A stretch of 64,000 nt of DNA from Candidatus Methanoperedens sp. (GTDB lineage Archaea; Halobacteriota; Methanosarcinia; Methanosarcinales; Methanoperedenaceae): positions 22,717-86,716 of the forward strand of contig VEPM01000002.1 of assembly GCA_012026795.1 (NCBI GenBank), given 5' to 3'. Numbering within the stretch: position 1 is the stretch's first letter; each line of letters starts with the position of its first letter. The translations under genes were made by a program, and so were the position numbers. The notes under the pieces are model-generated. The model was not told where the DNA came from and made no database searches. It saw nothing but the letters and a program-made list of their open reading frames with translations. Below, one piece after another: positions 52,895 through 61,944 of this stretch.

Positions 52895-53788
52895 TCATTT
52901 TCTTCCGAGCAGCCTGCATGTTTTGCATATCCTGTCACTGCCCGGTTCATTGCATTTTTCACAAAACACGATCTGCGTATCAGCAGGACGCAAAAATTCG
53001 GAAATAGATTCATAACCGCCCAGGAGAGAGTATTTCGTCCCCGGATGTCTTACCTCATAATTATTCAGTATATCCCGTATCTCATTGCGAAGAGCTGAGC
53101 CCGCATACGGGCATTCATCCATGCTTACGGGAAGGTTATTCATGAACCCATAAAGAGCAACCTCTTTTTCGGGAATACTTCTAAGCGGCTTGATCCGTGG
53201 AACCATTCCTTTCTGGATTGTTCCGGGAAGCATTCTTTTTAACCTGTCAGTGTCCCCGCGCAAGTAATTCATTAAAATTGTCTGGGATTCATCATCAAGA
53301 TTATGTCCTATTGCGATTTTATCAGCGCCGATCTCGCGCGCGGCTTTATTCAGGATATTTTTACGCAGCACCCCGCAAAGAGTGCAGGAAGCATTCTCTT
53401 TATTCCGGGTCAAAGCGTCAAGCGATGTTTTGAACTCATCCTCAAAAGACCTGATGGTATGCCTGATACCAAGTTCGCCAGTCAGTTTAATGGCATGTTC
53501 AAGCGTATGTTCTCTGTAGCCCTTGATGCCCTCATCGATCGTAATTGCCGTAAATTCAAGGTCAGGGCGGTTCCGGAAGATCTTATGAAGGACATACAAT
53601 AATGCGATGCTGTCCTTTCCGCCGCTTAATGCCACAGCTATCTTTTCACCTCTTCCAATCATCTTGAATTTACGGATGTCGCGCTTGATCTTTCGCTCAA
53701 CATCTTCAATAAAATGATTTTTGCACAGGTGGGAATTTGAGTATTTCTGGTATATCACTGCGCTCTTGCTGCATCGCTGGCATTTCAT
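52895..53788 (-). CDS. TtuA/Ncs6-type tRNA 2-thiolation protein
   Basis: A 297-residue PP-loop ATPase of the TtuA/Ncs6/CTU1 family, which thiolates uridine in tRNA. The N-terminal zinc finger is [14 protein letters not shown] with CKNHF. The PP loop is [13 protein letters not shown] near residue 55. The cluster-binding cysteines are in [12 protein letters not shown] near 135 and [11 protein letters not shown] near 225. The C-terminal zinc finger is [17 protein letters not shown]. It starts 15 bases after the stop of the triheme cytochrome, so they are probably one transcript. Confidence 0.88.
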   Translation of the reverse strand: MKCQRCSKSAVIYQKYSNSHLCKNHFIEDVERKIKRDIRKFKMIGRGEKIAVALSGGKDSIALLYVLHKIFRNRPDLEFTAITIDEGIKGYREHTLEHAIKLTGELGIRHTIRSFEDEFKTSLDALTRNKENASCTLCGVLRKNILNKAAREIGADKIAIGHNLDDESQTILMNYLRGDTDRLKRMLPGTIQKGMVPRIKPLRSIPEKEVALYGFMNNLPVSMDECPYAGSALRNEIRDILNNYEVRHPGTKYSLLGGYESISEFLRPADTQIVFCEKCNEPGSDRICKTCRLLGRK

Positions 53789-53803
53789 GTATCCAGTTAA
53801 ATG

Positions 53804-54082
53804 CTATTCTTTTATTAATGATTTCTCATGTTCAAATTCAGTAACATGGCAATCAAAACATAAATTTCCACCATTTGCATGAGGTATAAGGTCCTTGGGG
53901 TCTTTGTGGCAGTATTCACATTTTTCGGGGGTGCTGGCGCCCGGATCAGGATGGCATGAACCACAGGACACACTGTTAGATTGTACAATTATATTATTTT
54001 TCTGGAAATAAGCCAGAACCCCTGGTATTCCTGCCAGAGCTGCGTAGAGTATCAACACTATCCCGACTGATTTTTTATTCAT
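53804..54082 (-). CDS. Small triheme c-type cytochrome
   Basis: A 92-residue exported protein with an N-terminal signal helix (VGIVLILYAALAGIPGVLAY) and three CxxCH heme sites: SCGSCHPD, CEYCHKD and CFDCHVTEF. Additional His (IPHANGG) could serve as a distal ligand. It is expected outside the membrane as an electron carrier. AGAGGAGA lies before the ATG. It is the first gene before ttuA. Its upstream region shares a 16-base word with the second cytochrome. Confidence 0.88.
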   Translation of the reverse strand: MNKKSVGIVLILYAALAGIPGVLAYFQKNNIIVQSNSVSCGSCHPDPGASTPEKCEYCHKDPKDLIPHANGGNLCFDCHVTEFEHEKSLIKE

Positions 54083-54120
54083 ACGTTTTCTCCTCTTTAT
54101 TTTTCATGCTACAATTGTGA

Positions 54121-54136
54121 TGCAGAATATCACAAA
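54121..54136. promoter_or_regulatory. Shared 16-base word upstream of the triheme cytochrome
   Basis: TGCAGAATATCACAAA occurs here and again at 55492-55507, each upstream of a cytochrome gene on the minus strand (39 and 111 bases from the start codons). It is followed here by ATATTTGTATATAATAAG, a TATA-like run. Candidate common operator. Confidence 0.6.
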
Positions 54137-54229
54137 TATTTGTATATAATAAGATACTAAAAAAAGAAAAGTAAAAATCCTTATATCAGGATTTTTATCT
54201 CTTATCTATAACAGAATGCACTTATGCAT

Positions 54230-55381
54230 CTAATCTTCTTCTAGCTCGTGTTCGTCTTCTTTATCTTCTTTATCTTCTTTATCTTCTTTATCTTCTGTGT
54301 TTTTTTCACTGTCATCGTCTATATGCCGGGATAATTTTGCCTTCACTGTAATTGTGGCAGATCCAGTGATCGTTCCATTTGTGGCTGTAATTGTTGTTTT
54401 TCCTGCTGATAATGCTGTAAAGTTACCGTTATTATCAATCGTACCTACCGATGTATTGCTGCTTTCCCATGTCACAAGAGCAGAGATTGTATTATTGAAC
54501 TGGTCAAATGTTTTTGCCATAAATGACCTGTTTTTACCAACAATTATTTTTGCTGTTGGCGGTACTACCTTTATGGTTGTTAATACTGGCGTTTGGGCAG
54601 CCGTGGTTACTGTTACTGATGCTGTTCCGTTTACAGTCCCATTTTCTGCCTTAATAGTTGTTATACCTGCTGCTAATGCACTGAAATTGCCGCTTGCGTC
54701 GATTGTACCCACTGTTTCATTGCTGCTTGTCCAGGAAATTACAACTGGCATCGGATTACTATTCTGATCATTGGCAGCGGCGGTAAATACCTGTGTTCCG
54801 TTAACCAATAAATTTGCTGCTGCGGGTGTTACAGTTATAGTTGTTAATACTGGTATTTGTACAGTCGCGGTTACTGTAACTTTCTGAGTTGCGGTTGCAA
54901 AGTTACCTGAGCCGTCAGTTGCAGTCCATGTTACAGTTGTGACGCCAAGTCCGAATTTGGCTGGTGCATCATTTGTAATTACAGGTGCTATACCGCTATT
55001 GTCTGTTGCGGTCGCTGTGCCAATATTTACTGTCATTGGAAGCACTGCTGCTGCTACGACTGAAACATCTGCTGGTGCTGTTATTACCGGTTTAGTGGTG
55101 TCTGCTACTGGTGGTGTTATAGCATCGGCTATTGCCTGTGCCTCTCCTGCTGCTAATGTCACACCTTTACCGTACATTTTCCCTCCTGGTGCAAAGGATG
55201 CTGTTATTTGGGCTGCTGTTATTCCAGAAGGAATCATACTGTGTGTCGCTAAAGATCCGTGACACCCGGAACATTTGCTTGCATATATGGCTGCTCCGTC
55301 GAGAGTTGCTGCTGATCCTTGTGGTATCAGTACCAGAGCCATTACTAAAAGTAATGTCCCAAAATTCAATTTTTTATTCAT
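54230..55381 (-). CDS. Monoheme cytochrome c with Ig-like domains and acidic tail
   Basis: A 383-residue exported protein. The signal peptide is LLLVMALVLIPQGSAA. A cytochrome c domain of about 80 residues has CSGCHGSLATH and a possible axial Met in GGKMYGKGV. An HYR-like domain (GVTTVTWTATDGSGNFATAT, about 130-200) and two Big_2-type domains (SWTSSNETVGTIDASGNFSA and a second copy) follow. The C-terminus is a highly charged tail with repeated EDKEDKEDKED. It is likely cell-surface bound, moving electrons between the membrane and outside acceptors. AAGGAGA precedes the ATG at 55381; an upstream longer frame is rejected. Confidence 0.83.
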   Translation of the reverse strand: MNKKLNFGTLLLVMALVLIPQGSAATLDGAAIYASKCSGCHGSLATHSMIPSGITAAQITASFAPGGKMYGKGVTLAAGEAQAIADAITPPVADTTKPVITAPADVSVVAAAVLPMTVNIGTATATDNSGIAPVITNDAPAKFGLGVTTVTWTATDGSGNFATATQKVTVTATVQIPVLTTITVTPAAANLLVNGTQVFTAAANDQNSNPMPVVISWTSSNETVGTIDASGNFSALAAGITTIKAENGTVNGTASVTVTTAAQTPVLTTIKVVPPTAKIIVGKNRSFMAKTFDQFNNTISALVTWESSNTSVGTIDNNGNFTALSAGKTTITATNGTITGSATITVKAKLSRHIDDDSEKNTEDKEDKEDKEDKEDEHELEED

Positions 55382-55491
55382 GTATTTTTTCTCCTTTTTT
55401 TTGTCCGATGTTCTGCAAATGGTCATCAAAATATTTTTTATTCGCCACTTCAATTCGTAAATACAGAATTTGAAATATTTTTTTTCATATT

Positions 55492-55507
55492 TGCAGAATA
55501 TCACAAA
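55492..55507. promoter_or_regulatory. Shared 16-base word upstream of the monoheme cytochrome
   Basis: Second copy of TGCAGAATATCACAAA, identical to 54121-54136, 111 bases before the cytochrome start codon. The flanks differ, so the match is not part of a longer duplication. Confidence 0.6.
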
Positions 55508-55749
55508 GTTCGTATCAAAACGATTGAATATATACCTGTTGAGAGTTTTATGAGTTTTGATAGTCCTAAATATGATTAAAAAGTACCATAATAACTATTT
55601 TTGTTTAATATTGTTTAATGATAGTTTTTATACGTTTATAAACGATGTAATTTCAATTTTAAGTTTGAATACTTGAAAAACTTTAAAAAATTTAATAAAA
55701 ATATTCGATGATCATTCAAAAACCTGAAAAAAGTACAGGACAATTCGAA

Positions 55750-57609
55750 TTACTCTTTACCAGCCAATCTCATTGTAATTATAGAAGGATTCTCTAATAT
55801 ACGAAATGCGGCCTCAGTTTCTTTTCCTATCTTCACATCCCCCTTTCTTCCTACGGTTGCTGTGAAAAGACATTCATCACCGCTGTAAACATCTACAGTT
55901 GCACCGGATAATTCCCTGACCGTAAGTATAACATATTTCTTTGAACGCTCAACTGCAGGCACGAAACTTGTAATCCCTGTATCTTTTTTTTGTGACTTTG
56001 AACTTCCTTTCCAGGGCATATCAGCCTTTCTCTCTCGAATATCAAGGTGTATCCCCAGCTTTTTTTCGATCAGGTCAATTGTCTTGCCGCCTTTCCCAAT
56101 GACCCCTGCTATATCTTCTTCATTCATATAAACCGTAGCGCTGGAATCCGATACGATTTCCACATCAATCCTGTTGCTGGTATATTTCATCAATTCTTTT
56201 TCGATTTCCCTGGCAGCAAGCCCCCATGTGGCCGGGGGTTCCATTTCAACCCCGGTCACCGGCATCACAACAACCTGTTCCCCGTATGTGTATATTTCAT
56301 ACTCGACCGCTCTGGTCTCAAAATCCGTTATTGTTATAACAGGTCTTGAAAGATCCTGTTCGATCATCCCCTGCGGCACTTTTACAGTAAATATTACATC
56401 ATATACCTTTGAAACCTGTCCTTTATCTATGAAAATTACAGTATCCACTACCTGCGGGATTATCCCCAGTTCAACACGCCCGATCAACCTCTGGATAGCG
56501 TCAACACCCCTTGTTGCATGGACTACCCCTATCATCCCGACGCCTGCCATTCGCATGTCTGCAAATACCTGGAAATCTTTTGTTTTCCTGACCTCATCAT
56601 AAATAGTGTAATCCGGCCTGACAAGAAGCAGGATATCGGCTGTTTTTTCCATATCCCGCTGGATGGGCGCATATTGTGTTATTGCCTCAGGCACCTGTAA
56701 ATCGCGGGGCGATTCCATTGTTTTGACAATAAAACCCTGTTCGAAAAGTACCCCGGCCACGCTTGCTGCAAATGTAGATTTCCCTGCACCTGGAGGTCCT
56801 GCCACAAGAATACCACGCTGCCGTTCGATGATCCTGGTTTTTAATTCCTTGCTGAGTTTATAATCATCCAGGCCGACGTTTGCGATCGGCCTTACAGCTG
56901 TTATTTCCAGCCCGTCGGAAAATGGCGGCTGTGCTACTGCTATGCGCATAGAACCTATCTGGAATACCATGACACCATCATATTCTATTTCAAGATGAGA
57001 ATCATGATCGCGTTTTGCTCTTTCTATTAATTCTCTTGTGATCATATGAAGCTCTTTTTCCGTGCTGGCTTCTTCCCTGATTTTCACAAGTTTCTGTTTA
57101 CCCACGCTGCCTCTTTTTGCGCAGGGCCGGACATTTTCCTTGAGGTGAACAGAAAGAGTATCATCAGTGAAATAATCTTCGATGCTAAGTGCTTTTAATT
57201 CTTCTACGAGGGGCATCAGGAATTCAACATCCAATCCCCTGGCGCGCGCGACTTCCGATTGCACTCTGTCGCTTGTGATGAAAAAGGCGTTATTCTCGAC
57301 AGCAATGTTTCTGATCATGGCATCGATCTCTCCCCCTGATGCAAGTTTTATCTGCTCAAAAGATGGTCTTTTTCCTGTAAATTCAAGCGTGATCTCCCCT
57401 CTTTTTGCCATGTCGCTGAGCTCTTTTATCTCTTCTAATCCCTTAAAGCCCATTTCTTTCCCGCGGTTTGCCTGCGCTTCAAGCTCGGACATAAGCGCTT
57501 CAGCTATTATGATCCTGGCTGATTTCAATTCCCCGGCTTTTAATTTGGCTGTTATTCGGCCGTCGATTATTACACTCGTATCAGGAACTATACAGAGATC
57601 TTCCTTCAT
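55750..57609 (-). CDS. PIN-domain, PilT-like ATPase and KH-domain protein
   Basis: A 619-residue archaeal protein of the PIN-ATPase-KH type. The N-terminal PIN domain has VPDTSVIIDGRI and ITSDRVQSEVARA. The VirB11/PilT-like ATPase has the Walker A motif LVAGPPGAGKSTFAAS near residue 270, a Walker B region LLLVRPDYTIYDEVR and ATRGVDAIQRL. A KH-like motif VIGKGGKTIDLIEKKLGI lies near 520. It may act on RNA. The start is uncertain: two Met codons lie in a tandem ATGAAGGAAGAC, and the second (57609) has the better ribosome site. Confidence 0.87.
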   Translation of the reverse strand: MKEDLCIVPDTSVIIDGRITAKLKAGELKSARIIIAEALMSELEAQANRGKEMGFKGLEEIKELSDMAKRGEITLEFTGKRPSFEQIKLASGGEIDAMIRNIAVENNAFFITSDRVQSEVARARGLDVEFLMPLVEELKALSIEDYFTDDTLSVHLKENVRPCAKRGSVGKQKLVKIREEASTEKELHMITRELIERAKRDHDSHLEIEYDGVMVFQIGSMRIAVAQPPFSDGLEITAVRPIANVGLDDYKLSKELKTRIIERQRGILVAGPPGAGKSTFAASVAGVLFEQGFIVKTMESPRDLQVPEAITQYAPIQRDMEKTADILLLVRPDYTIYDEVRKTKDFQVFADMRMAGVGMIGVVHATRGVDAIQRLIGRVELGIIPQVVDTVIFIDKGQVSKVYDVIFTVKVPQGMIEQDLSRPVITITDFETRAVEYEIYTYGEQVVVMPVTGVEMEPPATWGLAAREIEKELMKYTSNRIDVEIVSDSSATVYMNEEDIAGVIGKGGKTIDLIEKKLGIHLDIRERKADMPWKGSSKSQKKDTGITSFVPAVERSKKYVILTVRELSGATVDVYSGDECLFTATVGRKGDVKIGKETEAAFRILENPSIITMRLAGKE

Positions 57610-57754
57610 GTCTTCCTTCATAATATTACAAAATGTACCCCTCTGGCATTAAAATGTTCCTTCATCGAGTCTTGATATTGTTCCACCTATAGACTTTACT
57701 GAAATAACCTTCGATAAACAAAAAAAGAATAAGGGATTTCCACATACCAGTTTA

Positions 57755-59938
57755 TCACTGGTATATGAAATTCTCAGATATCTTGGTATATTTCTCCAGT
57801 TCTTTCTTAGAATGCGGCTTCACTTTTACCATGGCATCCCTGAAATTATGGTAGCCCACTTTTAATTGCTTCACAGACTCATCATCTGTTTGTTTTCCTG
57901 AAACCACATATTCCCTGATCGCCAGTATCGTAGCCTCATTGCATACTGATGCAATGTCAGCCCCGGTGAAACCCTCGGTATCATCAGAAAGCGTTTCAAG
58001 ATCAACATCGCTATCAAGCGGGGTCCTGGCAGTATGGACTTTGAATATCTCAAGCCTTGAGTCCCTGTCAGGAGGCATTATGTAGATCAGGCGGTCGATC
58101 CTTCCGGGCCTAAGAAGCGCAGGATCAATGATATCCGGCCTGTTGGTCGCAGCAATTACGGTAATGCTATGCATCTCTTCAAGCCCGTCTATCTCAGAAA
58201 GCATCTGGCTGATAACCCTCTCAGTCACATGGGAATCCGAACTCACGCCTCTTACCTGGGCAATTGAATCTATCTCATCAAAGAAAACGATACACGGCGC
58301 CGCCTGCTTTGCTTTCCTGAATGTTTCGCGGATGGCCTTTTCGCTTTCCCCGACCCATTTGCTCATGAATTCCGGCCCTTTTACGCTTATGAAATTTGCC
58401 TCGCTTTCAGTAGCCACCGCTTTTGCAAGCAGGGTCTTCCCTGTTCCAGGCGGGCCATAAAGCAGTATCCCTTTTGGCGGTCTTGCCCCGGTCTGCTTGA
58501 ACAGGTTCGGATATTTCATCGGCCATTCAACAGCTTCCTTTAATTCCTGTTTTGCGTCAGGAAGCCCTCCAATATCGCTCCAGTGGATATTGGGGGATTC
58601 GATGAATACTTCACGAAGTGCGGATGGTGTCATCTCCCGCAGCGCATTTGTAAAGTCTTCTCCTGTAACGATCAACCTGTCAAGGATATCTGCGGGAATG
58701 CTCTGTACTTCAAGGTCAAGCTCCGGAAGCAGGCGCCTGATAGCATTCATGGCAGCCTCGCGCGTAAGGGCGGCAAGGTCTGCGCCCACAAAACCATGCG
58801 TCAGATCCGCGATCCTGTCAAGTTTCACGTCATCAGCCACAGGCATTCCCCTGGTATGTATCTGCAATATCTCAAAACGGGCTTTCCTGTTCGGGACTCC
58901 GATCTCGATCTCGCGGTCAAACCTGCCGGGGCGGCGAAGTGCAGGGTCAAGGGCATTGGGCCTGTTCGTGGCCCCGATTACTACTACTTTCCCGCGGGCT
59001 TTAAGTCCATCCATTACAGCAAGCAGCTGTGCTACTACGCGCCTCTCCACTTCTCCTGTGACTTCCTCTCTCTTGGGAGCGATGCTATCTATCTCATCAA
59101 TTAATATGATGCTTGGCGCATTCTCCTCAGCCTGCTGGAATATATCCCTCAGCTTCTCTTCTGATTCGCCATAGAATTTACTCATTATTTCAGGCCCGCT
59201 AAGGGTCAGGAAGTTTGCATTTGTTTCAGAGGCAAGAGCTTTTGCAAGCATGGTTTTCCCGGTTCCGGGAGGGCCATGGAGAAGAACTCCTTTTGGCGCT
59301 TCTACCCCGAGACGTTCAAAAAGCTCAGGATGCCGCAAAGGAAGTTCGATCATTTCCCTGACTTTCCTTACCTCATCTCCCAGCCCGCCTATATCTTCGT
59401 ACGAGACCCTGGGAATAGAAGGCATTTCTTTTGCTGGCTTATCGCTGATCTCTATTACTGTACTTCCTCCGATGATCACGGAGTCAGAAACTGGTTTTAT
59501 GGACATGACCACAAGGTCAACGCGCCGGCCCATAATATTTAATTCAACTACATCATGCCGGGTAATTACGCGCCCCTCAAGATTATGGGCGAGATATGCC
59601 TCCCCACCCTGTATTTTTAAGGGCTGTGTGGGTGAGAACAGGATTTTTTCAGCTGGCGCAGTATGAATTTTTCGGATATGTACCCTGTCATCGATACTGA
59701 CTCCTGCGTTTCTTCGTACTGTTCCGTCAATGCGTATTAATCCCGAATTGCTGTCCTCAGGATAACCCGGCCATACAAGTGCAGCCGTCCTCTTAGTCCC
59801 CTCGATACCTATGACATCGCCTGTCTGCAAACCCAGTTCATAAGCCACTTCAGGGTCGATCCTGGCAATACCGCGTCCTGCATCATAGGATTTTGCTTCA
59901 ATGACCTTGAGATTTACGGTTTTGTCTTTCTTATCCAT
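57755..59938 (-). CDS. cdc48: Cdc48/VAT AAA+ ATPase
   Basis: A 727-residue archaeal Cdc48/p97 homologue. The N-domain (residues 1-180, with [20 protein letters not shown]) is followed by D1 with Walker [16 protein letters not shown] and [13 protein letters not shown], and D2 with [15 protein letters not shown] and [12 protein letters not shown]. Arg fingers are present ([30 protein letters not shown]). It unfolds substrates for the proteasome. The start at 59938 has AAAAGG before it; an upstream in-frame TTG is rejected. It is the third gene of the HSR1-hsp20-cdc48 operon. Confidence 0.95.
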   Translation of the reverse strand: MDKKDKTVNLKVIEAKSYDAGRGIARIDPEVAYELGLQTGDVIGIEGTKRTAALVWPGYPEDSNSGLIRIDGTVRRNAGVSIDDRVHIRKIHTAPAEKILFSPTQPLKIQGGEAYLAHNLEGRVITRHDVVELNIMGRRVDLVVMSIKPVSDSVIIGGSTVIEISDKPAKEMPSIPRVSYEDIGGLGDEVRKVREMIELPLRHPELFERLGVEAPKGVLLHGPPGTGKTMLAKALASETNANFLTLSGPEIMSKFYGESEEKLRDIFQQAEENAPSIILIDEIDSIAPKREEVTGEVERRVVAQLLAVMDGLKARGKVVVIGATNRPNALDPALRRPGRFDREIEIGVPNRKARFEILQIHTRGMPVADDVKLDRIADLTHGFVGADLAALTREAAMNAIRRLLPELDLEVQSIPADILDRLIVTGEDFTNALREMTPSALREVFIESPNIHWSDIGGLPDAKQELKEAVEWPMKYPNLFKQTGARPPKGILLYGPPGTGKTLLAKAVATESEANFISVKGPEFMSKWVGESEKAIRETFRKAKQAAPCIVFFDEIDSIAQVRGVSSDSHVTERVISQMLSEIDGLEEMHSITVIAATNRPDIIDPALLRPGRIDRLIYIMPPDRDSRLEIFKVHTARTPLDSDVDLETLSDDTEGFTGADIASVCNEATILAIREYVVSGKQTDDESVKQLKVGYHNFRDAMVKVKPHSKKELEKYTKISENFIYQ

Positions 59939-59977
59939 ATTTTCCTTTTTATTAATCTCCAATTATGTTTCATTCAT

Positions 59978-60472
59978 TTATTCGATCTTTATCGACTTTG
60001 CATCCGGTTTTTTCGTTTCTTTGAATTTGAACGTTACTTCAAGCACCCCGTTGTTATACTTTGCTGACGCGCTATCCGGATCAACAGGTACCGGTGTTTT
60101 TATAAACTTGTAGTATTTCCTTGAGTTACTGTCTGCTTTGATAACAACTTCTTTTTCTGTCGCATTGAGCTCGATATCTTTTTTATTAATCCCTGGCATT
60201 TCTGCCGTAATATTAAATTCATTATTTTTTTCATCGACCAATGCGCTTGTGAATGGCTCCCTGACATCCCTGTCCTTGCCAACAGGCAAGACATTTCCGA
60301 AACGCTCCACATGCGGTATGCCGTCAGGCCCTACCTGCATGCTAAAACCATAAACTTGCGGTTCTTTTCCTATGGATTGCATCATCCGGTTAACCAGGTC
60401 ATTCATCTGCTCAATTTCTTTTTCAAATTCATTGAAAAATCCCTTATCAGTCTTTCTCCAATCTTTTTCCAT
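59978..60472 (-). CDS. Small heat shock protein Hsp20
   Basis: A 164-residue alpha-crystallin-type chaperone. The core domain covers about 65-160: VDEKNNEFNITAEMPGINKK, then NNGVLEVTFKFKE, the conserved strand with A/NxGxLxVxxK. The N-terminal arm is helical (EFEKEIEQMNDLVNRMM). The C-terminal I-x-I/V anchor is reduced to KSIKIE. AGAGG precedes the ATG. It lies between the regulator and cdc48 and is expected to be heat induced. Confidence 0.9.
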   Translation of the reverse strand: MEKDWRKTDKGFFNEFEKEIEQMNDLVNRMMQSIGKEPQVYGFSMQVGPDGIPHVERFGNVLPVGKDRDVREPFTSALVDEKNNEFNITAEMPGINKKDIELNATEKEVVIKADSNSRKYYKFIKTPVPVDPDSASAKYNNGVLEVTFKFKETKKPDAKSIKIE

Positions 60473-60511
60473 TGTTTTACCTCTTTTTAATTTGTATATA
60501 TTTTATATTCT

Positions 60512-61144
60512 TTAGCCTATTATATAATTATTCCCATCTCTTTTAAGGATTTCTTTTTGTTCCATTTTTACAATATATCCCTCGATCACATACTCAGGAA
60601 TTCCAAGCTGCATGGACAATACGCGCGCATTTGTCGGGCCTTTTAGCAGTGCATAGAGTATTTCCGCTTCAATGTTATCTTCCGCTGTATCCTCGATGGC
60701 ATCCATATAATGTCCCATCGCCCCGGTTATGTTTCCCTGGATCTGCTGGTACTCCTGCATTAATTGCTGTCTTTTTTCTATGAGTTCCTGTATCTGGCCG
60801 TAAAGCGATTTTAAGGTCATGATCGCTTGCTGGTCTGCTGGTGCATACTCTTTTGGTGCAGGAAAGGCGGCAGTGGTAACTTCAACCTCAAATGAATACG
60901 GCGACACAAACACTTCAAGACGGAGGTTATCTGTAATATGGAAGTATTTGCGCCGTTGTTCATCTACGTTTGCTTCTATCAGACCTGCCTGCTCGAGGAG
61001 CAGAAGATGCCCGAGTATTGCTTTTGCACCCACGTCAAGCCTTTCTGCTATCTCGCTCATATAGCATGGTCGGCTTGCCAGGAGGTGAAGGATCTTCCTC
61101 CGGTTCTCATTTCCAAGTATGTCTAACAGTTGTGCTGATTCCAT
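60512..61144 (-). CDS. HSR1/Phr-like heat-shock repressor (ArsR-type winged helix)
   Basis: A 210-residue regulator. The N-terminal winged helix has ILGNENRRKILHLLASRPCY and MSEIAERLDVGAKAILGHLL, as in ArsR-like proteins. A helical coiled-coil middle (IQELIEKRQQLMQEYQQIQG) and a second winged-helix-like C-terminus (LSMQLGIPEYVIEGYIVKME) follow. The gene order regulator-hsp20-cdc48 matches the operon described for Archaeoglobus fulgidus (HSR1) and resembles the Pyrococcus Phr regulon. It probably represses its own operon; the palindrome upstream supports this. GGGGTGA lies before the ATG. Confidence 0.88.
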   Translation of the reverse strand: MESAQLLDILGNENRRKILHLLASRPCYMSEIAERLDVGAKAILGHLLLLEQAGLIEANVDEQRRKYFHITDNLRLEVFVSPYSFEVEVTTAAFPAPKEYAPADQQAIMTLKSLYGQIQELIEKRQQLMQEYQQIQGNITGAMGHYMDAIEDTAEDNIEAEILYALLKGPTNARVLSMQLGIPEYVIEGYIVKMEQKEILKRDGNNYIIG

Positions 61145-61162
61145 GTTTATGTTTCACCCCGA

Positions 61163-61213
61163 GTTAGTGACCTGAGGTTACTAACCTTAGGTTAGTGAGT
61201 ATAGTATATAAAC
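61163..61213 (-). promoter_or_regulatory. Heat-shock operon promoter with CTAAC-N5-GTTAG palindrome
   Basis: ACTAACCTTAGGTTAGT at 61180-61196 is a perfect palindrome about a central T and contains CTAAC-N5-GTTAG, the form I recall for the A. fulgidus HSR1 site. A further GTTAG at 61163-61167 pairs with the CTAAC at 61181-61185 as a second, overlapping palindrome with one mismatch. GTTTATATAC (61204-61213, minus strand) is the TATA box. The repressor would cover the transcription start. Confidence 0.8.
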
Positions 61214-61293
61214 TTAACGCATAAATATGTTCAAAGCTAATCTTAGTGTCCACATACATGCTGGGGTAACATGGAATTACATGGAATTCTCAT

Positions 61294-61320
61294 CGCAAAG
61301 AACGCAAAGGTCGCAAAGAT
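61294..61320. repeat. Three 9-base tandem units, CGCAAAGNN type, second site
   Basis: CGCAAAGAA, CGCAAAGGT and CGCAAAGAT in tandem lie between the heat-shock promoter and the lipoprotein gene; two of the dinucleotide endings match units at 14507-14533. A 10-base direct repeat (ATGGAATTAC, ATGGAATTCT) lies just upstream. Apart from these, the 61214-61466 stretch shows nothing recognised. Confidence 0.7.
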
Positions 61321-61466
61321 TTTGCAGCTTAGCTGTGCGTTTTTTGGATGCTCATACACTTTGAAAGTCCTAACCTTATTTGCCTACAGGCCATTGGGAT
61401 TTAGTTGCTTTTGCGAACATTCATTAAATTAAGCCACGAATCCTGAACACTACCTCTCCCTGGCTT

Positions 61467-61907
61467 TTAATCACTTGTTAACACCTCTCCTACAATAAAG
61501 TAAGGTCCAGAACAATGATCATTCGGCAACTCTGCAGAATATTTTGCTATACTTTCATCGGGCATTTCACCACCACCACCGCCAAGTTTGACCTTATCTC
61601 CCACATGTGCAATAGATTTGCCAGTGTTATTAATGATATGGATTACCTTATCATCAGTGCTTATTGAAAAACCATGCGGCCATACGACCAAATAGTTATC
61701 CACACGGAGACAACCATTTGAAATTACTAATTCACCAACTAATCTCGCTTCCATATAACTTGCAGGAATCTCTTTTTGTTTTGGAAAAAAAGGAGTAGAG
61801 GTTGAAGTATCGACTGATATAAAGTTTTGCTCTGTCTCTTCAACACACCCACTAATCAATGTTGATATAAGGAGTCCAATCATCAATACTTTTAATTTTA
61901 TATTCAT
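61467..61907 (-). CDS. Putative lipoprotein
   Basis: A 146-residue exported protein with a lipobox (LISTLISGC, Cys at residue 21) after a hydrophobic signal. The mature part is small, with strands and a loop of five consecutive glycines (KLGGGGGEMP) and two further Cys. No known domain. It lies 37 bases after the protease gene stop on the same strand, so both may be expressed together; an inhibitor or accessory role is only a guess. Confidence 0.6.
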   Translation of the reverse strand: MNIKLKVLMIGLLISTLISGCVEETEQNFISVDTSTSTPFFPKQKEIPASYMEARLVGELVISNGCLRVDNYLVVWPHGFSISTDDKVIHIINNTGKSIAHVGDKVKLGGGGGEMPDESIAKYSAELPNDHCSGPYFIVGEVLTSD

Positions 61908-61944
61908 TTTACCTCTACTTTTTTTTGATTATTGTTTCCCTACT

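Noticed and set aside
61261..61290. ATGGAATT direct repeat as an attachment site
   Set aside because: No integrase or matching distant copy was noticed; two adjacent 10-base units are too little.
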